64,000 nucleotides of DNA from Bacteroidaceae bacterium. Its GTDB lineage: Bacteria > Bacteroidota > Bacteroidia > Bacteroidales > Bacteroidaceae. The first letter of the stretch is position 1, and the number at the start of each line of letters is the position of its first letter. The stretch covers positions 1-64,000 of the forward strand of contig JAGCMB010000057.1 in NCBI GenBank assembly GCA_017646665.1, read 5' to 3'. The notes under the pieces were generated by a model. That model was not told where the DNA came from, ran no database searches, and saw only the letters and a list, made by a program, of their open reading frames with translations. The position numbers and the translations under genes are program-made. This document shows positions 1-10,442 of this stretch, piece by piece.

Positions 1-17
1 CCCGTACGCACCGCAGA

Positions 18-48
18 AAGCCTTTCAGTTATGCTGAGAGGCTTTTTT
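18..48 (+). terminator. Terminator of a gene lying left of the window
   Basis: An 11-base stem (AAGCCTTTCAG pairing with CTGAGAGGCTT, one G-T pair) with a 5-base loop is followed by a run of T on the plus strand. It would end a plus-strand transcript that enters from outside the window. Confidence 0.7.
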
Positions 49-128
49 GTTTGTGTATATTCGGGAAGGGGTTATGCAAAGTATTCGATAATGCTGTCAG
101 CCATATAAAAAGTCTTGCTATCAAATAT

Positions 129-160
129 AAAAAAACAGCGGCAGACAATGTCTGCCGCTG
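129..160 (-). terminator. Terminator of the small secreted protein gene
   Basis: The GC-rich stem CAGCGGCAGACA / TGTCTGCCGCTG is followed, read on the minus strand, by seven T. It lies 18 bases past the stop codon of the 113-residue gene. Confidence 0.8.
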
Positions 161-177
161 CATTTTATTGTAACGAA

Positions 178-519
178 TTAAAGATTCTTAGCAGCCTCTG
201 CAAGTTTTGCTGAAATTTTAGCATAACGTGCTGCTTGAGCTGTTGACATCTCATCCTCAGCCTTCTCCAACTTTGCAGAAATCTTCTCAGCTTTCTCCAT
301 CAATTCTGCCAAATCGGCCATTGCGCTAAGATCACCAGCCTTAGCCTTCTTCATACAAGCAATGTACTTGTCTACATAAGCCTCATACTCTTTAAGAATG
401 TCATCCCACTCATCGGCAGCATTCATCTCAATTACATTCTGAGAAACAACAACCTCGTTAGATGCATTAGCTGTAAAAAGGAAAGCCGCTGCTGCAATTG
501 TCAATACAATCTTTTTCAT
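178..519 (-). CDS. Small secreted helical protein of unknown function
   Basis: The product is 113 residues. Residues 1-19 look like a cleavable signal peptide (MKKI, then a hydrophobic Ala/Phe/Leu stretch, then TANAS). The mature part is charged and rich in Ala, Lys and Glu. It starts with an Asp/Trp segment (EWDDILKEYEAYVDKYI) and continues as an uninterrupted predicted helix with heptad-like spacing, so a periplasmic or surface helical hairpin is likely. It resembles small secreted helical proteins common in Bacteroidales (DUF6591-like), but I recognise only the general pattern. It stands alone, with its own terminator and a possible -7 element at 587-594. Function unknown. I am confident it is a real gene because of the signal peptide, the terminator and the coding composition. 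Confidence 0.8.
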   Translation of the reverse strand: MKKIVLTIAAAAFLFTANASNEVVVSQNVIEMNAADEWDDILKEYEAYVDKYIACMKKAKAGDLSAMADLAELMEKAEKISAKLEKAEDEMSTAQAARYAKISAKLAEAAKNL

Positions 520-586
520 AGTTTTGTTTTTTTAAAAGCTTTACCATCAATAATGGCAAAGTGAGTTATTAATTTTATTGTCATTA

Positions 587-594
587 CAAATATA
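587..594 (-). promoter_or_regulatory. Possible -7 promoter element for the small secreted protein
   Basis: CAAATATA reads TATATTTG on the minus strand, matching the Bacteroidetes -7 consensus TAnnTTTG, 68 bases upstream of the start codon. A CAAA at 610-613 is closer (15 bases) than the usual 19-20, so the -33 part is weak. Confidence 0.35.
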
Positions 595-710
595 TCTCTT
601 GAATTTTTCCAAAAACAGTCCTTTTTAATCCTTAATTCATAAAATAATGAATAAATCCACCATATCACCTCTTTTTAAATAAGAAATCACTCCATACGTA
701 TAGAGTAAAC

Positions 711-744
711 AAAAAGCAACGGTAGCTGCATTGCAGCTACCGTT
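711..744 (-). terminator. Terminator of the leuS-yitT-rdgB-porZ unit
   Basis: A 13-base perfect stem (AACGGTAGCTGCA and its complement) is followed on the minus strand by GCTTTTT. It begins 5 bases after the porZ stop codon. Confidence 0.8.
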
Positions 745-748
745 CTCA

Positions 749-3055
749 TTATCTCGTTATCAGAATTTTCGCCGCAACACTCTCGCGGCCACCGCTATCG
801 TATGCAAGGACGTAATAGACTCCGCTTGCGACCTTCTCGCCACGCATATTGCGGCCATTCCAAGAATACATACCACCATTGGACACGCCTTCATTAATCA
901 AATATCCCGCCGCATCGACGATTTTGACATTACAACTGTGCGTCAGTCCAACGATTGATATATTTCCGCTATAATCGGCTCTCACGGGGTTTGGATAGGC
1001 ATATACATTTTCTTTTGCAAGAGTTTCGGCCGACGCTATAGCATCACTTCTGTAACTTGCTATACCTTTATCCGTTCCAATAAACACTTCGCCGGTAACA
1101 TCATTGATTGCAATACTTTCAACGCAGTTCGATGGCAACGGTGAATTCTCCGTTGTAAAATGATGGATGGTTTCCTGTCCGTCAGCACTCACAAGAAAGA
1201 TTCCATTATCGTTTGTTCCAATCCATTTACGATTTGCCCCATCCACTTCAATGGTCTTGATATAGACTCCGCTCATAAAGTAGTCGGCAAGTCCGGTTCC
1301 ATCGTTACGGGCAATCTTTATCTGCTTGAAGACACCGTCATTAAAGAATTTTTCGGGATTGTCAATAACAAAAACGCCAATGTTGGTACCGACCCATATA
1401 GCTCCATCCCGGTCTTCGGCAATATCATAGAGCTGATATATATCATAGCTTACTCCATCCTGATTGGTGAACTTGTTCAACCATTTTCTTGTAATATCAT
1501 CGCTTGAATCGAAAGGCGTGTCGTTTCTTTTTGCACAGAACAGGCCTGGTTCATTCTGGAGCACAGTAAGCCACATCCACCCACGTGAATCGACATACAG
1601 TTGTGCCATAGTAGCCATATAATCAAGATCCTTATATTCAAGCGCAGACCAAGTACCATCCTTTTTAAGCACTTTGACAACATCTTTCACATCTGAATTC
1701 AGGCACCAAAGATTACCCTCTTTATCAAAGGTGGCAAAAGGAACACGAACCCAGGCTCTACTATTGGGAACAGCACTCTCTATAATTGAATTTGTAAAAT
1801 CATATTGCTGTATAAACTCTCCGTTTCTGAACTCGAAAAGGCCGTTACTGAATGAGCTTGCAAAGTAATGCCCGGGCTCTGTCGGGTCTTCGTCAACAGA
1901 ACATATATTTATATAACTCAGCTTGGTTAGTTTTTTAATGGTATCCTCGGGGAAATTAAACCATTTATCATCCTTGCAACGATACTCCATCAACGTGCCG
2001 GCGTGATTATACTTCACCTCGCCCAAATAGTTGATGTTACCTCCGGCTACCAACAAGTTGCCGGCATTGGTGAATTTCATAAACTCACAGTAGTTTCGCA
2101 CCGGACAATTAGGTACAATAGGCGTAGAAACAGATACGACCTCATTGCCATTCATTTCGCACTGCACAACCCCTGTATATCCCTTACAATCCCAAAAGGT
2201 TTCTCCATCCTTGAGGATAAAATTACTATCCACGTTCTTATAGACTGTAACCTCTTTAGGAGCGGTAATTACTGCCGTTTTTTTCTTTGCAGAGGCGATT
2301 ATCTCCTTACCGTTGCTGTAGACATAATCATATTTCTCTCCGCTGTTGTAAACCACATCCTTTAGGACATTTAGCGTGTCGTTGTAACTATATATTCCGT
2401 AATCGTAGAGATGGCAGTAAAGGACGCCGTTAAGTTCACATATAGCCTTTGTAAAATAGTTATTCTTTTTAACCCAGTTGTTCTTGTCAAGCATATTCTT
2501 GTCTATGTCACAACTGTACATTCCGGTTTCTGTTCCACAAAATAGCTTTCCCCTTACAAGATATGCACAATATGTGTTGAAACCGGTGTTGAATGTATTG
2601 TCGAACTCCATATTTTCAAGGTCGAGCACAACAATACCGAACGACGTTGAAAGATACGCCGTACTGCCCTGTATATTGATATTGTTTATAGTCTTGTTGG
2701 GCAAAGACTTGTTTTTGAAGTCGGAAATATTATAAACCGATTCATCCTCATATAGAATGTCGATATTGGCATTCGAGTAGACTATTACAAGAGCATTAAT
2801 AAAACTTGAATATCTGATATGGGCAATATCCGTATCGCTCAGGGTTGTTATCTTATCGTATGTTCTAACCTCGCTATCGCTTATATTATATGAAAAGAGA
2901 GCACCCGACGCCAATACATACACCTTATCGCCAAAAACCTGACAATATGTTGCATTGTGATACGACGGATACAAAGTCCAATTATCGATTGAAGCCTTCA
3001 CGCCGACAACCGACACAAGAACAAATAGAAAAGATACCAACAGTTTTTTAATCAT
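749..3055 (-). CDS. porZ: PorZ-like type IX secretion protein with beta-propellers
   Basis: The 768-residue product has a signal peptide (about 1-21), then two-component-regulator-type beta-propeller repeats over most of its length. Examples are the N-terminal [11 protein letters not shown]...[12 protein letters not shown] region and later [16 protein letters not shown] and [15 protein letters not shown]. It ends with an Ig-like sorting domain from about residue 682 (YPNPV ... WNGRN ... GVYYVLA). This architecture is that of PorZ, the Porphyromonas gingivalis surface protein that delivers anionic LPS to the type IX secretion attachment complex. The C-terminal domain marks it as a secretion-system substrate itself. 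It overlaps the end of rdgB by 8 bases and is the last gene of a leuS-yitT-rdgB-porZ unit. No other Por/Spr gene is in the window, so a working type IX system cannot be shown here. The family call is good; the exact role is inferred. Confidence 0.8.
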   Translation of the reverse strand: MIKKLLVSFLFVLVSVVGVKASIDNWTLYPSYHNATYCQVFGDKVYVLASGALFSYNISDSEVRTYDKITTLSDTDIAHIRYSSFINALVIVYSNANIDILYEDESVYNISDFKNKSLPNKTINNINIQGSTAYLSTSFGIVVLDLENMEFDNTFNTGFNTYCAYLVRGKLFCGTETGMYSCDIDKNMLDKNNWVKKNNYFTKAICELNGVLYCHLYDYGIYSYNDTLNVLKDVVYNSGEKYDYVYSNGKEIIASAKKKTAVITAPKEVTVYKNVDSNFILKDGETFWDCKGYTGVVQCEMNGNEVVSVSTPIVPNCPVRNYCEFMKFTNAGNLLVAGGNINYLGEVKYNHAGTLMEYRCKDDKWFNFPEDTIKKLTKLSYINICSVDEDPTEPGHYFASSFSNGLFEFRNGEFIQQYDFTNSIIESAVPNSRAWVRVPFATFDKEGNLWCLNSDVKDVVKVLKKDGTWSALEYKDLDYMATMAQLYVDSRGWMWLTVLQNEPGLFCAKRNDTPFDSSDDITRKWLNKFTNQDGVSYDIYQLYDIAEDRDGAIWVGTNIGVFVIDNPEKFFNDGVFKQIKIARNDGTGLADYFMSGVYIKTIEVDGANRKWIGTNDNGIFLVSADGQETIHHFTTENSPLPSNCVESIAINDVTGEVFIGTDKGIASYRSDAIASAETLAKENVYAYPNPVRADYSGNISIVGLTHSCNVKIVDAAGYLINEGVSNGGMYSWNGRNMRGEKVASGVYYVLAYDSGGRESVAAKILITR

Positions 3056-3629
3056 AATTCTCTTTTAAATAGTCACTGAGTTGTCGGGTTGCACGGAATC
3101 GATGGCTGATACTATTCTTCATCTCGCCACTCATCTGCGCAAAACTTTCGGAATACCCTTCGGGAACAAATACAGGGTCATAGCCAAACCCAGAATCACC
3201 CATTTTCCGGGTTGTTATCGTTCCTTTCACAATACCATTGAAAAGTTTTTCATCCCCTTTGACAATTAACGCAATAACTGTACGAAATTGTGCATTACGA
3301 TTACTTTTTCCTGTTAAATTTTCCAAAAGCTTCTGCATATTCGCCTCAGAATCACACTCCTCTCCGGCATAACGCGCAGAATAGACACCGGGTGCACCGT
3401 CAAGAGCCTCAACTTCAAGACCGGTATCATCGGCAAAGCAATCAAAACCATATTTCTCATATATGTGTCTTGCCTTTATGAGCGCGTTACCCTGCAATGT
3501 GTCAGCGGTTTCCGGAATATCATCAAAACAGCCTATATCATTGAGAGAAAGAACCTCTACCCCATCACCAACAATATCCCTTACCTCCTGGAGTTTATGC
3601 TTGTTGTTCGTTGCAAAAACCAGTTTCAT
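3048..3629 (-). CDS. rdgB: dITP/XTP pyrophosphatase (RdgB/HAM1 family)
   Basis: This 193-residue protein is a full-length member of the Ham1/RdgB family, which hydrolyses non-canonical purine triphosphates (dITP, ITP, XTP) to monophosphates and so keeps deaminated bases out of DNA. Visible family signatures are the N-terminal substrate-binding [10 protein letters not shown] (residues 6-15), the metal-binding [12 protein letters not shown], the segment [12 protein letters not shown], the C-terminal GFGYDPVF, and ISHRFRA near the end. It lies 5 bases after yitT and overlaps porZ by 8 bases, so it is translated within one polycistronic message. The link to PorZ is positional only. Confidence 0.95.
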   Translation of the reverse strand: MKLVFATNNKHKLQEVRDIVGDGVEVLSLNDIGCFDDIPETADTLQGNALIKARHIYEKYGFDCFADDTGLEVEALDGAPGVYSARYAGEECDSEANMQKLLENLTGKSNRNAQFRTVIALIVKGDEKLFNGIVKGTITTRKMGDSGFGYDPVFVPEGYSESFAQMSGEMKNSISHRFRATRQLSDYLKENYD

Positions 3630-3634
3630 AGCAC

Positions 3635-4591
3635 TTATTTTGTTTTACCAACACTTGTATTATCAATCTCGACCTTTTTCTTGGCTTTTATCTTGTCAAA
3701 TCCAAGACCATACACAGCCATGACTTTAGACTGCGACACGAGCGCATTGGGGTCAATCTGTTTAATCGCGCTCAATAACTGATTTGACTGGTTGGCGCGC
3801 GCTATGGTTGTCACCACCTTACCCTCTTTCCCTGAATAATAACCGATAGAATCGAGCAATGTCACGCCACGCTTTAGACGACGTGTAATGTAGTATGCAA
3901 TCTCGTCGTACTTGCTCGAGAATATAAAGAACTGCACAGCCTGACGGTTGCTGTTAACCATATAATCGAGTGACACGTTTACAATCACTAGGTTGATGAA
4001 TCCATAGAACACCTTCTGCAAACCAATATGCAAATCGTTAGGAATGATAAAGAAACTGCTCAGGATTATACAGGCATCAACATAGAGCATTGCACGACCG
4101 AAACTTATATCCTTATACTTGTTCACAATAGCCGCGATAATATCCACACCACCAGTGCTTCCATTACTCAAGAAACAGAATGCTATACCCATACCAATGA
4201 ATATGGAACCGACGATACAGGCTTCGAGCTGTTTATCCTCGCCCAATATGTTCAAGGCTGTCGGCCAGGTCTGGAACAGATAGTCAAACAGTTCAAGAGC
4301 CAGCGTCATAACAGCTATCGCATATATAGTCTTGACACAGAATTTCCATCCAAGCTGCTGTATTGCAATAATTATCAGCACTATATTTATGAGAAAATAG
4401 GTGTACTGCATCGGCAATCCGGTCGTATACTCCACAATACCGCCGACACCGGTTATACCGCCTGTTACAAATTGGTATGGTGCCATAAAGAATTTCCAGG
4501 TGAAGGCATACAGTGTAAGTCCGACTGTAATCATAAAGTAATTCTTGAGCTCACCTATGAATGATGGCCTTGGTATGAATCGTTTGCCCAT
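3635..4591 (-). CDS. YitT family membrane protein (DUF161 + DUF2179)
   Basis: The 318-residue protein has five or six hydrophobic segments in residues 15-210, with the YitT-type glycine-rich motifs [15 protein letters not shown] and [18 protein letters not shown] soluble C-terminal DUF2179 domain follows (about 220-305), including [21 protein letters not shown]. YitT proteins are inner-membrane proteins of poorly defined function; the C-terminal domain resembles small regulatory ligand-binding folds. It sits between leuS (41 bases upstream) and rdgB (5 bases downstream) in what appears to be one operon. Transport is suggested by the fold only. Confidence 0.9.
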   Translation of the reverse strand: MGKRFIPRPSFIGELKNYFMITVGLTLYAFTWKFFMAPYQFVTGGITGVGGIVEYTTGLPMQYTYFLINIVLIIIAIQQLGWKFCVKTIYAIAVMTLALELFDYLFQTWPTALNILGEDKQLEACIVGSIFIGMGIAFCFLSNGSTGGVDIIAAIVNKYKDISFGRAMLYVDACIILSSFFIIPNDLHIGLQKVFYGFINLVIVNVSLDYMVNSNRQAVQFFIFSSKYDEIAYYITRRLKRGVTLLDSIGYYSGKEGKVVTTIARANQSNQLLSAIKQIDPNALVSQSKVMAVYGLGFDKIKAKKKVEIDNTSVGKTK

Positions 4592-4632
4592 AATTCAATA
4601 TAATTTATGCGTTATTATTGAAAGTCGGTGTA

Positions 4633-7464
4633 TCAGATTACTACATTAACAATTTTCTTTGGTACAATGATAACTTTCTTTATAGGTTTACCATCGATAT
4701 ATTTTTTACTGTTTTCATCAGCTAGGACGGTCGCCTCAATATCGGCATTGGTTGCGTCAACAGCGAAATCAAGTGTAAAGCGTGCCTTTCCGTTGAATGA
4801 GATTGTGTATTTCACGACATCTTCCTTCAAGTAATCATCATTATATTCCGGCCACTGGGCATCACATACAGTTGTTGTGTGACCAAGGACTCTCCAAAGT
4901 TCTTCGCAAATATGAGGAGCAAACGGTGAAAGCACAACAACAATCTTCTCAAGAATAGCCTTTTTATTACATTTAAGCGCTGTGAGCTCGTTGAGGCATA
5001 TCATAAACGCACTTACAGTGGTATTGTATGAGAACGCCGGAATATCCTCGGTAGTCTTCTTTATGAGCTTGTGCAATGACTTCAGTTCATCCTTTGTCGG
5101 TTCGGCATCGGTAACAATACAATTGTCATCCTTGTCAAAGAACACGCCCCACAGCTTGCGCAAGAAACGGTGGCAACCATCAATACCATTGGTATCCCAA
5201 GGCTTAGACTGCTCAATAGGGCCAAGGAACATCTCGTACATACGCAATGTGTCAGCACCATATTTCTCGACAATAACATCAGGATTCACGACATTGAACA
5301 TAGACTTACTCATCTTCTCCACTGCCCAACCGCAAACATATCTGTCGTTTTCAAGGATAAACTCGGCATCGGCATATTCAGGACGCCAAGCACGGAATGC
5401 ATCAATATCGAGAATATCATTTGAAACGATATTGACATCTACGTGCAACGGAGTAACGTCATAATCCTTGGAGAGATTAAGCGATACAAAAGTATTTGTA
5501 TCCTTTATGCGATATACAAAGTTGCTGCGTCCCTGTATCATACCCTGGTTGATAAGCTTTTGGAACGGTTCTTCCTTGACGCTGCAACCGGTGTCGAAGA
5601 GGAACATATTCCAGAAACGCGAATAAATGAGGTGACCTGTCGCGTGTTCCTTTCCTCCTACATAAAGGTCTACACCCTGCCAGTACTCGTTGGCCTCTTT
5701 AGACACAAGCGCATTGCCATTCTTTGGGTCCATATAACGCAAATAGTATGCACTTGAACCGGCAAAGCCGGGCATTGTGTTGAGTTCAAGCGGGAACACT
5801 GTATTGTTGTCAATATTGTCCTTGCTTGTTATGCTGTTTGTTGTGGTATCCCACGCCCACATCTTTGCGTGGCCAAGTGGTGGCTCTCCACTCTCTGTTG
5901 GGAGGAACTTCTCGACCTCGGGCAGTTCAAGTGGCAGACACTCCTCGGGAACAGGATAAGGCACACCGCTCTTGTAGTAGATTGGGAATGGCTCACCCCA
6001 GTAACGCTGACGGCTGAAAATGGCATCGCGCAGACGATAGTTCACCTTCACACGGCCAAGCTTGTTCTCGGTAACAAACTGCTTGGTCTTGGCAATAGCC
6101 TCCTTGACAGTCAAACCATTCAGATTCAGTTTACAATCACAGAATGAAGCTACCGGCGAATTTGTCATTATACCCTCCTTAGCATCGAAGCTCTCCTCGC
6201 TGACATCGCAACCCTCAATCAAAGGACGGATTTCAATGCCAAAGTGTTTTGCAAAGGCATAGTCACGGCTATCGTGCGCAGGGACAGCCATAATGGCACC
6301 GGTACCATAACCCGAAAGCACATAGTCACTCACCCACACAGGAATCTCCTCACCGGTGATTGGATTTATCGCATAAGAACCGGTGAAGACACCTGTCACG
6401 TTGCGGTCAATCATACGCTCGCGCTCGGTACGTTTCTTTGTACGGTCGAGATAAGCCTCAACAGCCTTTTTCTGGTCGGCAGTAGTAAGTTGTTCCACAA
6501 GTTCGCTCTCGGGAGCAAGAACCATAAATGTCACACCGAATATAGTATCGGCACGTGTTGTGAATATAGTAAACTCGACATCACTGTCCTTTACACGGAA
6601 CTGCATCTCTGTACCCTCGCTGCGACCTATCCAATTACGCTGTGTTTCCTTGAGAGAATCACTCCAGTCAATTTTCTCAAGACCGTCGAGCAGGCGCTGT
6701 GAATAGGCCGACACGCGCAGACACCACTGCTTCATCTTCTTTTGAACGACAGGGTGACCGCCACGCTCCGAAACGCCATCGACAACCTCGTCGTTAGCAA
6801 GCACGGTACCCAACGCAGGACACCAGTTGACCATTGTTTCATTGAGGAACGCTATGCGCCAATTCATCAACAATTCTTGTTGAGCGACCTCACTCATACC
6901 ATTCCACTCAGCCGCAGTCACCTCGACCTCTTCGGTACAAGCAGCGTTGACACCCGCACTACCCTCTTTGCTCAATATCTCAATAAGTCCGGCAATAGGT
7001 TTTGCACACTTTGTGTCATTGTCGTAGTAGCTGTTGAACATTTTGATGAATGTCCACTGTGTCCAATGGTAGTAACCGGCATCACAGGTTCTTATCTCCC
7101 TGCTCCAATCGAAGCAGAAACCAATTTTATCAAGTTGCTCACGATAACGTGCTATGTTCTGTTCTGTTGTCACAGCCGGATGTTGACCGGTCTGGATAGC
7201 ATACTGCTCGGCTGGTAGTCCGTACGCATCGTAACCCATTGGGTTGAGGACATTGTATCCGTTAAGACGCTTGTATCGCGCAAAAATATCAGATGCGATA
7301 TACCCAAGAGGGTGACCTACGTGAAGTCCAGCTCCTGATGGATATGGGAACATATTGAGAATATAGAATTTCTCCTTTCCATTATCCTCCACCGTTCTAT
7401 AAGTTTTATTCTCTCTCCAATACTGTTGCCAATTCTGCTCGATTTCGTTAAAATTGTATGCCAT
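4633..7464 (-). CDS. leuS: Leucyl-tRNA synthetase
   Basis: The 943-residue class I synthetase charges tRNA-Leu with leucine in the cytoplasm. The HIGH signature appears as HVGH (residues 48-51) after PYPSGAGL, and KMSKS is intact at about 717-721. The CP1 editing domain is present, with [17 protein letters not shown] and [15 protein letters not shown]. It is longer than the E. coli enzyme (860 residues) because of insertions, including one near residues 160-190, which is usual for Bacteroidetes. The C-terminal anticodon-binding and tRNA-binding domains are complete. It is divergent from mutS and is the first gene of the leuS-yitT-rdgB-porZ unit. A small hairpin and a possible -7 element lie just upstream. 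Confidence 0.97.
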   Translation of the reverse strand: MAYNFNEIEQNWQQYWRENKTYRTVEDNGKEKFYILNMFPYPSGAGLHVGHPLGYIASDIFARYKRLNGYNVLNPMGYDAYGLPAEQYAIQTGQHPAVTTEQNIARYREQLDKIGFCFDWSREIRTCDAGYYHWTQWTFIKMFNSYYDNDTKCAKPIAGLIEILSKEGSAGVNAACTEEVEVTAAEWNGMSEVAQQELLMNWRIAFLNETMVNWCPALGTVLANDEVVDGVSERGGHPVVQKKMKQWCLRVSAYSQRLLDGLEKIDWSDSLKETQRNWIGRSEGTEMQFRVKDSDVEFTIFTTRADTIFGVTFMVLAPESELVEQLTTADQKKAVEAYLDRTKKRTERERMIDRNVTGVFTGSYAINPITGEEIPVWVSDYVLSGYGTGAIMAVPAHDSRDYAFAKHFGIEIRPLIEGCDVSEESFDAKEGIMTNSPVASFCDCKLNLNGLTVKEAIAKTKQFVTENKLGRVKVNYRLRDAIFSRQRYWGEPFPIYYKSGVPYPVPEECLPLELPEVEKFLPTESGEPPLGHAKMWAWDTTTNSITSKDNIDNNTVFPLELNTMPGFAGSSAYYLRYMDPKNGNALVSKEANEYWQGVDLYVGGKEHATGHLIYSRFWNMFLFDTGCSVKEEPFQKLINQGMIQGRSNFVYRIKDTNTFVSLNLSKDYDVTPLHVDVNIVSNDILDIDAFRAWRPEYADAEFILENDRYVCGWAVEKMSKSMFNVVNPDVIVEKYGADTLRMYEMFLGPIEQSKPWDTNGIDGCHRFLRKLWGVFFDKDDNCIVTDAEPTKDELKSLHKLIKKTTEDIPAFSYNTTVSAFMICLNELTALKCNKKAILEKIVVVLSPFAPHICEELWRVLGHTTTVCDAQWPEYNDDYLKEDVVKYTISFNGKARFTLDFAVDATNADIEATVLADENSKKYIDGKPIKKVIIVPKKIVNVVI

Positions 7465-7498
7465 TGTTCTTAAATTTAATCGTACTAAAAAACATTAT

Positions 7499-7515
7499 CA
7501 TCCACTTTGTGGATG
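7499..7515 (-). other. Small hairpin in the leuS leader
   Basis: The perfect stem CATCCAC / GTGGATG with a 3-base loop lies 35-51 bases upstream of the leuS start codon. If the -7 element at 7526-7533 is used, it would be at the extreme 5' end of the leuS message. No T tract follows, so it is not a terminator. It may stabilise the mRNA or be incidental. Confidence 0.35.
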
Positions 7516-7525
7516 TAATAACCTA

Positions 7526-7533
7526 CAAAAATA
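7526..7533 (-). promoter_or_regulatory. Possible -7 promoter element for leuS
   Basis: CAAAAATA reads TATTTTTG on the minus strand and matches TAnnTTTG, 62 bases upstream of the leuS start. No TTTG element is found at the expected distance, so support is partial. Confidence 0.35.
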
Positions 7534-7711
7534 TATAAATTTTGAATGATTTCTTCCTTTGGACAAGGAAATTGTTTTTTAACAATTATTTTTTGTTTTC
7601 ACAACCCCCGGATTTAAAGAAAAACAGCCATACACGCCACGATAGACAGACAAACATTTTGGCTGCAAAAAATAATCAGGCAAGCTTATCATTTTTTCGC
7701 TCATTTTTTCG

Positions 7712-7719
7712 TATATTCG
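7712..7719 (+). promoter_or_regulatory. Possible -7 promoter element for mutS
   Basis: TATATTCG (consensus TAnnTTTG with one change) lies 31 bases upstream of the mutS ATG, a typical leader length. The upstream -33 region is T-rich without a clear TTTG. Confidence 0.35.
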
Positions 7720-7750
7720 CATAATATTTACATATAAAAGACGACAATAA

Positions 7751-10378
7751 ATGGCCGAAAAAGATATAGCTGCAACGCCTATGATGCGCCAGTTTTACGA
7801 ACTGAAAGCAAAACACCCCGATGCGGTGTTGCTGTTCCGTTGTGGCGATTTTTATGAAACATATTGCTCTGATGCCGTCATTGCATCTGAAATACTTGGC
7901 ATAACGCTCACAAAGCGTTCCAATGGCAAAAGCGATGCATCAAAAGCCATTGAAATGGCAGGATTTCCTTTCCACGCTCTAGACACATACCTTCCCAAAC
8001 TGGTACGTGCCGGCAAGCGTGTTGCCATTTGCGACCAGCTCGAAGACCCCAAAATGACAAAAAAACTTGTCAAGCGCGGTATAACAGAGCTTGTGACGCC
8101 AGGTGTTTCAATCAACGACAATGTATTGGATTACAAGGAGAACAACTTCCTTGCAGCCGTACACTTCGGCAAACCGATGTGTGGAGTGTCGTTCCTTGAC
8201 ATATCGACTGGAGAATTTCTTGTTGCCGAGGGGACTTTCGACTACATTGAAAAGTTGCTGATAAATTTCCGTCCAAAAGAGATACTTGTCGAGCGTGGAC
8301 TAAAAGGGCGTTTTATAGAAAATTTTGGCAGTAAATTCCTCACTTTCGAGCTTGATGATTGGGCTTTCACCGATGAATTCGCCAATGAGAAATTGACAAA
8401 GCATTTCGAAACAAAAAACCTGAAAGGTTTTGGAATATCACATTTGCGCAGTGGAGTGGTGGCGGCCGGTGCAATCCTGCACTATCTTGAAGTAACACTG
8501 CACACACAGATATCGCATATACGCAACATATCCCGCATTGAGGAGGAGCGTTATGTGCGCCTCGACAAATTCACAATACGCAGCCTCGAGCTGCTTGGCA
8601 GCATGCACGATGGAGGCTCTTCACTGTTATCCGTTATAGACAACACACTGACAGCGATGGGCGCACGTCTGTTGAAACGTTGGATGGTATTCCCTTTAAA
8701 AGACAAGAAACCTATTGAGGAGCGTCTTGATATTGTAGAATATTACTTCCGTGAACCAGGTTTCCGCGAACTCATAGAAGAACAGTTACACCTGATAGGT
8801 GACCTTGAGCGCATAATAGCCAAGGTGGCTGCAGGCCGTGTTTCTCCACGTGAACTCGTTCAACTGAAATTGGCATTACAAGCAGTAGAACCAATAAAAA
8901 AGGCTTGCGAAAACACCGAGAACGAGGTTCTCAAACGTATTGGTGCACAACTCGATTGCTGTGCCGAAATACGCGACCGCATTGCAGCCGAGATTGTTCC
9001 AGAACCACCATTACTACTGAACAAGGGTGGAGTGGTTGCCGATGGCATCAACGCACAACTTGACGAACTGCGACAAATAGCATATAACGGAAAGGACTAT
9101 CTGTTACAGTTACAGCAACGCGAAAGTGAGCGCACCGGTATTCCAAGCCTCAAGATATCGTTCAACAATGTATTCGGTTACTACATTGAGGTGCGTAACA
9201 CCTACAAGGATAATGTTCCCGAGGAGTGGATACGCAAGCAGACACTTGTGAATGCCGAGCGTTACATTACCCAGGAACTCAAGGAATACGAGGAAAAAAT
9301 ACTTGGTGCCGAGGAGAAGATTCTTGCTTTGGAGACACAGATATACAACAACCTTATCGCCGACCTTGCATCATACATCCCTGCGATACAGATTGATGCT
9401 ACACACCTTGCAAGGCTCGACGTTCTGCTCTCGTTTGCCAACGTTTCACGTGCATACAAATACATACGCCCTGTAATAAGCGAGGATGATATACTCGATA
9501 TAAAACAGGGACGTCACCCGGTTATCGAAAGACAGATGGCGATAGGGGAGAACTACATTCCAAACGACCTTTACCTTGACAACGACAAGCAACAGATAAT
9601 AATTGTAACAGGTCCGAATATGGCCGGTAAATCAGCTCTACTGCGCCAAACAGCACTCATTACACTACTTGCACAGATTGGTTGCTTTGTGCCCGCAGAG
9701 AGTGCAGTAATTGGTCTTGTAGATAAGATATTCACCCGTGTGGGGGCAAGCGACAACATTTCGGCCGGCGAATCTACATTTATGGTTGAGATGACCGAGG
9801 CTGCCAACATCCTGAACAACCTTTCAGGGCACAGCCTCGTACTGTTCGACGAACTTGGACGCGGAACATCCACATACGATGGAATGTCAATAGCCTGGGC
9901 TATTGTTGAATATATCCACGAATATGCAAAGGGTAGGGCACGTACTCTGTTTGCAACCCATTACCACGAGCTCAACGAGATGGAGAAGAGTTTCCCGCGC
10001 ATAAAAAACTTCAATGTGTCAGTGCGTGAAATTGATGGAAAGGTAATATTCTTGCGCAAGCTGATGCCCGGTGGTAGCGAACACTCATTCGGTATCCATG
10101 TTGCCCAGCTTGCCGGCATGCCTAAAAGCATCGTAAAACGCTCGGAGCAGATACTCAAAAAACTTGAAGCTGGCAACAACAGGGGAGAACTCAAGAGTGC
10201 TCCTACAGCCGAAATAGCCGAGAGCCGCGAGGGAATGCAGTTAAACTTCTTCCAGCTCGATGACCCTGTACTTTCACAGGTTCGCGACGAAATTTTGGGC
10301 ATTGATGTAAACAATCTCACACCGCTTGAAGCTTTAAACAAACTCAATGATATAAAGAGAATTGTAAAGGGTAAATAA
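7751..10378 (+). CDS. mutS: DNA mismatch repair protein MutS
   Basis: MutS (875 residues) recognises mismatches and small loops as a dimer and starts repair with MutL. The mismatch-binding domain I is intact, with the wedge [10 protein letters not shown] (Phe and Glu of the F-x-E motif) near residues 29-38. The connector, core and clamp domains follow. The ATPase has Walker A GPNMAGKS at about 621-628, the segment [14 protein letters not shown], Walker [14 protein letters not shown] and the downstream ATHYHEL. Length is normal for MutS1. A short C-terminal tail carries the usual [14 protein letters not shown] motif. It is transcribed alone, divergent from leuS, and ends 64 bases before the katA start. 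Confidence 0.97.
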   Translation: MAEKDIAATPMMRQFYELKAKHPDAVLLFRCGDFYETYCSDAVIASEILGITLTKRSNGKSDASKAIEMAGFPFHALDTYLPKLVRAGKRVAICDQLEDPKMTKKLVKRGITELVTPGVSINDNVLDYKENNFLAAVHFGKPMCGVSFLDISTGEFLVAEGTFDYIEKLLINFRPKEILVERGLKGRFIENFGSKFLTFELDDWAFTDEFANEKLTKHFETKNLKGFGISHLRSGVVAAGAILHYLEVTLHTQISHIRNISRIEEERYVRLDKFTIRSLELLGSMHDGGSSLLSVIDNTLTAMGARLLKRWMVFPLKDKKPIEERLDIVEYYFREPGFRELIEEQLHLIGDLERIIAKVAAGRVSPRELVQLKLALQAVEPIKKACENTENEVLKRIGAQLDCCAEIRDRIAAEIVPEPPLLLNKGGVVADGINAQLDELRQIAYNGKDYLLQLQQRESERTGIPSLKISFNNVFGYYIEVRNTYKDNVPEEWIRKQTLVNAERYITQELKEYEEKILGAEEKILALETQIYNNLIADLASYIPAIQIDATHLARLDVLLSFANVSRAYKYIRPVISEDDILDIKQGRHPVIERQMAIGENYIPNDLYLDNDKQQIIIVTGPNMAGKSALLRQTALITLLAQIGCFVPAESAVIGLVDKIFTRVGASDNISAGESTFMVEMTEAANILNNLSGHSLVLFDELGRGTSTYDGMSIAWAIVEYIHEYAKGRARTLFATHYHELNEMEKSFPRIKNFNVSVREIDGKVIFLRKLMPGGSEHSFGIHVAQLAGMPKSIVKRSEQILKKLEAGNNRGELKSAPTAEIAESREGMQLNFFQLDDPVLSQVRDEILGIDVNNLTPLEALNKLNDIKRIVKGK

Positions 10379-10398
10379 CACCTGAACAAACTTGTACG

Positions 10399-10442
10399 AA
10401 AGGCTGTTGATAGTTCTATATGAATTATTAACAGCCTTTTTT
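10399..10442 (+). terminator. Hairpin with T tract between mutS and katA
   Basis: AAAGGCTGTT (10399-10408) pairs with AACAGCCTTT (10430-10439) across a 21-base loop and is followed by a T run. By position it terminates mutS. However, the T run ends at the base just before the katA ATG at 10443, leaving no room for a separate katA promoter after it. It may therefore also act in the katA leader. Confidence 0.65.

Noticed and set aside
10392..10442. Upstream TTG start for katA
   Set aside because: It would add 17 residues with no counterpart in catalases and translate through a terminator-like hairpin.
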